Positions 63,356 through 64,000 of a stretch of DNA of 64,000 bases are shown in pieces (the stretch's first letter is position 1; each line of letters starts with the position of its first letter). The notes below the pieces were generated by a model that saw only the letters and a list, made by a program, of their open reading frames with translations, was not told the DNA's origin and did no database searches. A program made the position numbers and the translations under genes. Origin of the DNA: an uncultured bacterium (GTDB lineage Bacteria; DRYD01); the NCBI GenBank assembly GCA_937139605.1, contig CAKZQG010000026.1, forward strand, positions 1-64,000, given 5' to 3'.

Positions 63356-64000
63356 TTATAGGTATATGTTGCTAACTATGCCGATGGTTTTATGTAAGGG
63401 AAAATTATAGAAATCTACAATCGTAGGAGAAATTTTTCTCATAAATGAATAAATTTTCATATGTAATTTATTGGTATTTATATTTTCTTGGCCATAAAAA
63501 ACAATAGTAGGACTTATATTTAATTTTTTAAATATCTCATTTAAATCTATTATTTCTAAATATCCAGCTCTTATTTTTATAAAACTTATACTATTGGTTT
63601 TATCTTCCTCTATTTTAATATGATTATACTCTATATTATAAGGGTTTTGAGTTATTTCTATTGATAGAAATATATTTTTTTCGTATAAAATTTTAAAATC
63701 AAATATTGTTTTTATAATATAAGGGGATATCATTTTGATATCTCTTAACATAAATACAGCTACTCCTTTTATTTTATTTTCACTTGAATATAATAATTCA
63801 TAATTTTTTATAAATTCTGAAAATTTTTCATAATTCAAAGATCTCCCTAATTTTTTATTACCGTTAGTATATATAATAACAAGGGAGAAAATAATAATAG
63901 CTATAAAGAACGGGAAATATCCACCTTCTTCTAACTTATGTAAATTTGAAACTAAAACTACTAGATTAACAGGAAGTAATAATAAAATTAAAATTAAAGC
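63356..64000 (-). CDS. kup: Kup-type potassium uptake protein, C-terminal part (runs off the right edge)
   Basis: Kup imports potassium with protons. Only the last 214 residues are here; the frame stays open to the window end although no start codon appears before 63838. A membrane helix (LILILLLLPVNLVVLV) leads into NLHKLEEGGYFPFFIAIIIF, the Kup GGW-P-L motif with Tyr for Trp, and another helix ending TNGNKKLGR. The cytoplasmic C-terminal domain has GVAVFMLRDIKMISPYII, as in Kup. A gene starting at 63838 would miss all membrane helices, so I treat it as partial. Confidence 0.82.
   Translation of the reverse strand, partial: ALILILLLLPVNLVVLVSNLHKLEEGGYFPFFIAIIIFSLVIIYTNGNKKLGRSLNYEKFSEFIKNYELLYSSENKIKGVAVFMLRDIKMISPYIIKTIFDFKILYEKNIFLSIEITQNPYNIEYNHIKIEEDKTNSISFIKIRAGYLEIIDLNEIFKKLNISPTIVFYGQENINTNKLHMKIYSFMRKISPTIVDFYNFPLHKTIGIVSNIYL

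Overview
The window is a chromosomal segment from a very AT-rich bacterium. It carries ordinary bacterial housekeeping genes: smpB, dnaB, ddl, upp, accC, mutS2, rpsP, trmFO, a TsaC/Sua5 protein and msrA. A PilQ/GspD-type secretin, a PilC-type inner-membrane protein and a GmhB-type heptose bisphosphate phosphatase point to a cell with an outer membrane. A HoxU-like diaphorase subunit, a CsaB-like pyruvyltransferase and a DUF4340 protein are present, but I cannot name a genus from sequence alone. Proteins are rich in Asn, Lys and Ile, as expected at low GC. No rRNA or tRNA gene was seen.

Layout. 1-1760: an Rpn/PD-(D/E)XK-type nuclease gene between two arrays of a 20-bp tandem repeat. 1994-20867: a long leftward run of core genes, including a Ser/Thr kinase that is split by a frameshift and ends in 13-residue W/GF repeats plus membrane helices. 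20973-23994: rightward mutS2 and a small, strongly initiated unknown gene. 24000-26640: a decayed region with fossil CRISPR repeats, a fossil leader, tiny hydrophobic ORFs and broken coding remnants. 26647-34823: a type III-B Cmr operon including a CARF protein with a RelE-like C-terminus. 34844-35543: a CRISPR array of 11 repeats. 35544-35860: its leader. 36084-45127: a complete type I-B set in the order cas8b-7-5-3-4-6-2-1, with cas1 frameshifted. 45286-50313: a phosphotransferase/UbiA/polyprenol-kinase-like cluster. 50314-52330: a putative chromosomal origin. 52662-64000: Rieske protein, CsaB, rpsP-khpA-like-trmFO-tsaC, a GGDEF-EAL protein, HoxU, MsrA and the C-terminus of a Kup potassium transporter running off the edge.

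How it works together. The I-B operon, leader, array and Cmr operon all point left and lie end to end. Only about 20 bp separate the last repeat from cmr1, so the Cmr operon is probably read as a continuation of the pre-crRNA. One array and one Cas6 would serve both systems. Cmr2 keeps the GGDD cyclase motif, so target recognition should make cyclic oligoadenylate that activates the CARF-RelE protein, as in Cami1-type effectors.

The strongest non-coding signals are three. First, an oriC-like block with eleven perfect TTATCCACA boxes followed by a DnaA-trio-like CTACTACTA tract and AT-rich DNA, preceded by four to five copies of a compound repeat of roughly 300 bp. Second, a 14-bp palindrome TTGACTTTTGTCAA found twelve times (including one-base variants) in that block and once each beside the CRISPR leader and upstream of the I-B operon. 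Third, CRISPR spacers that are themselves perfect hairpins.
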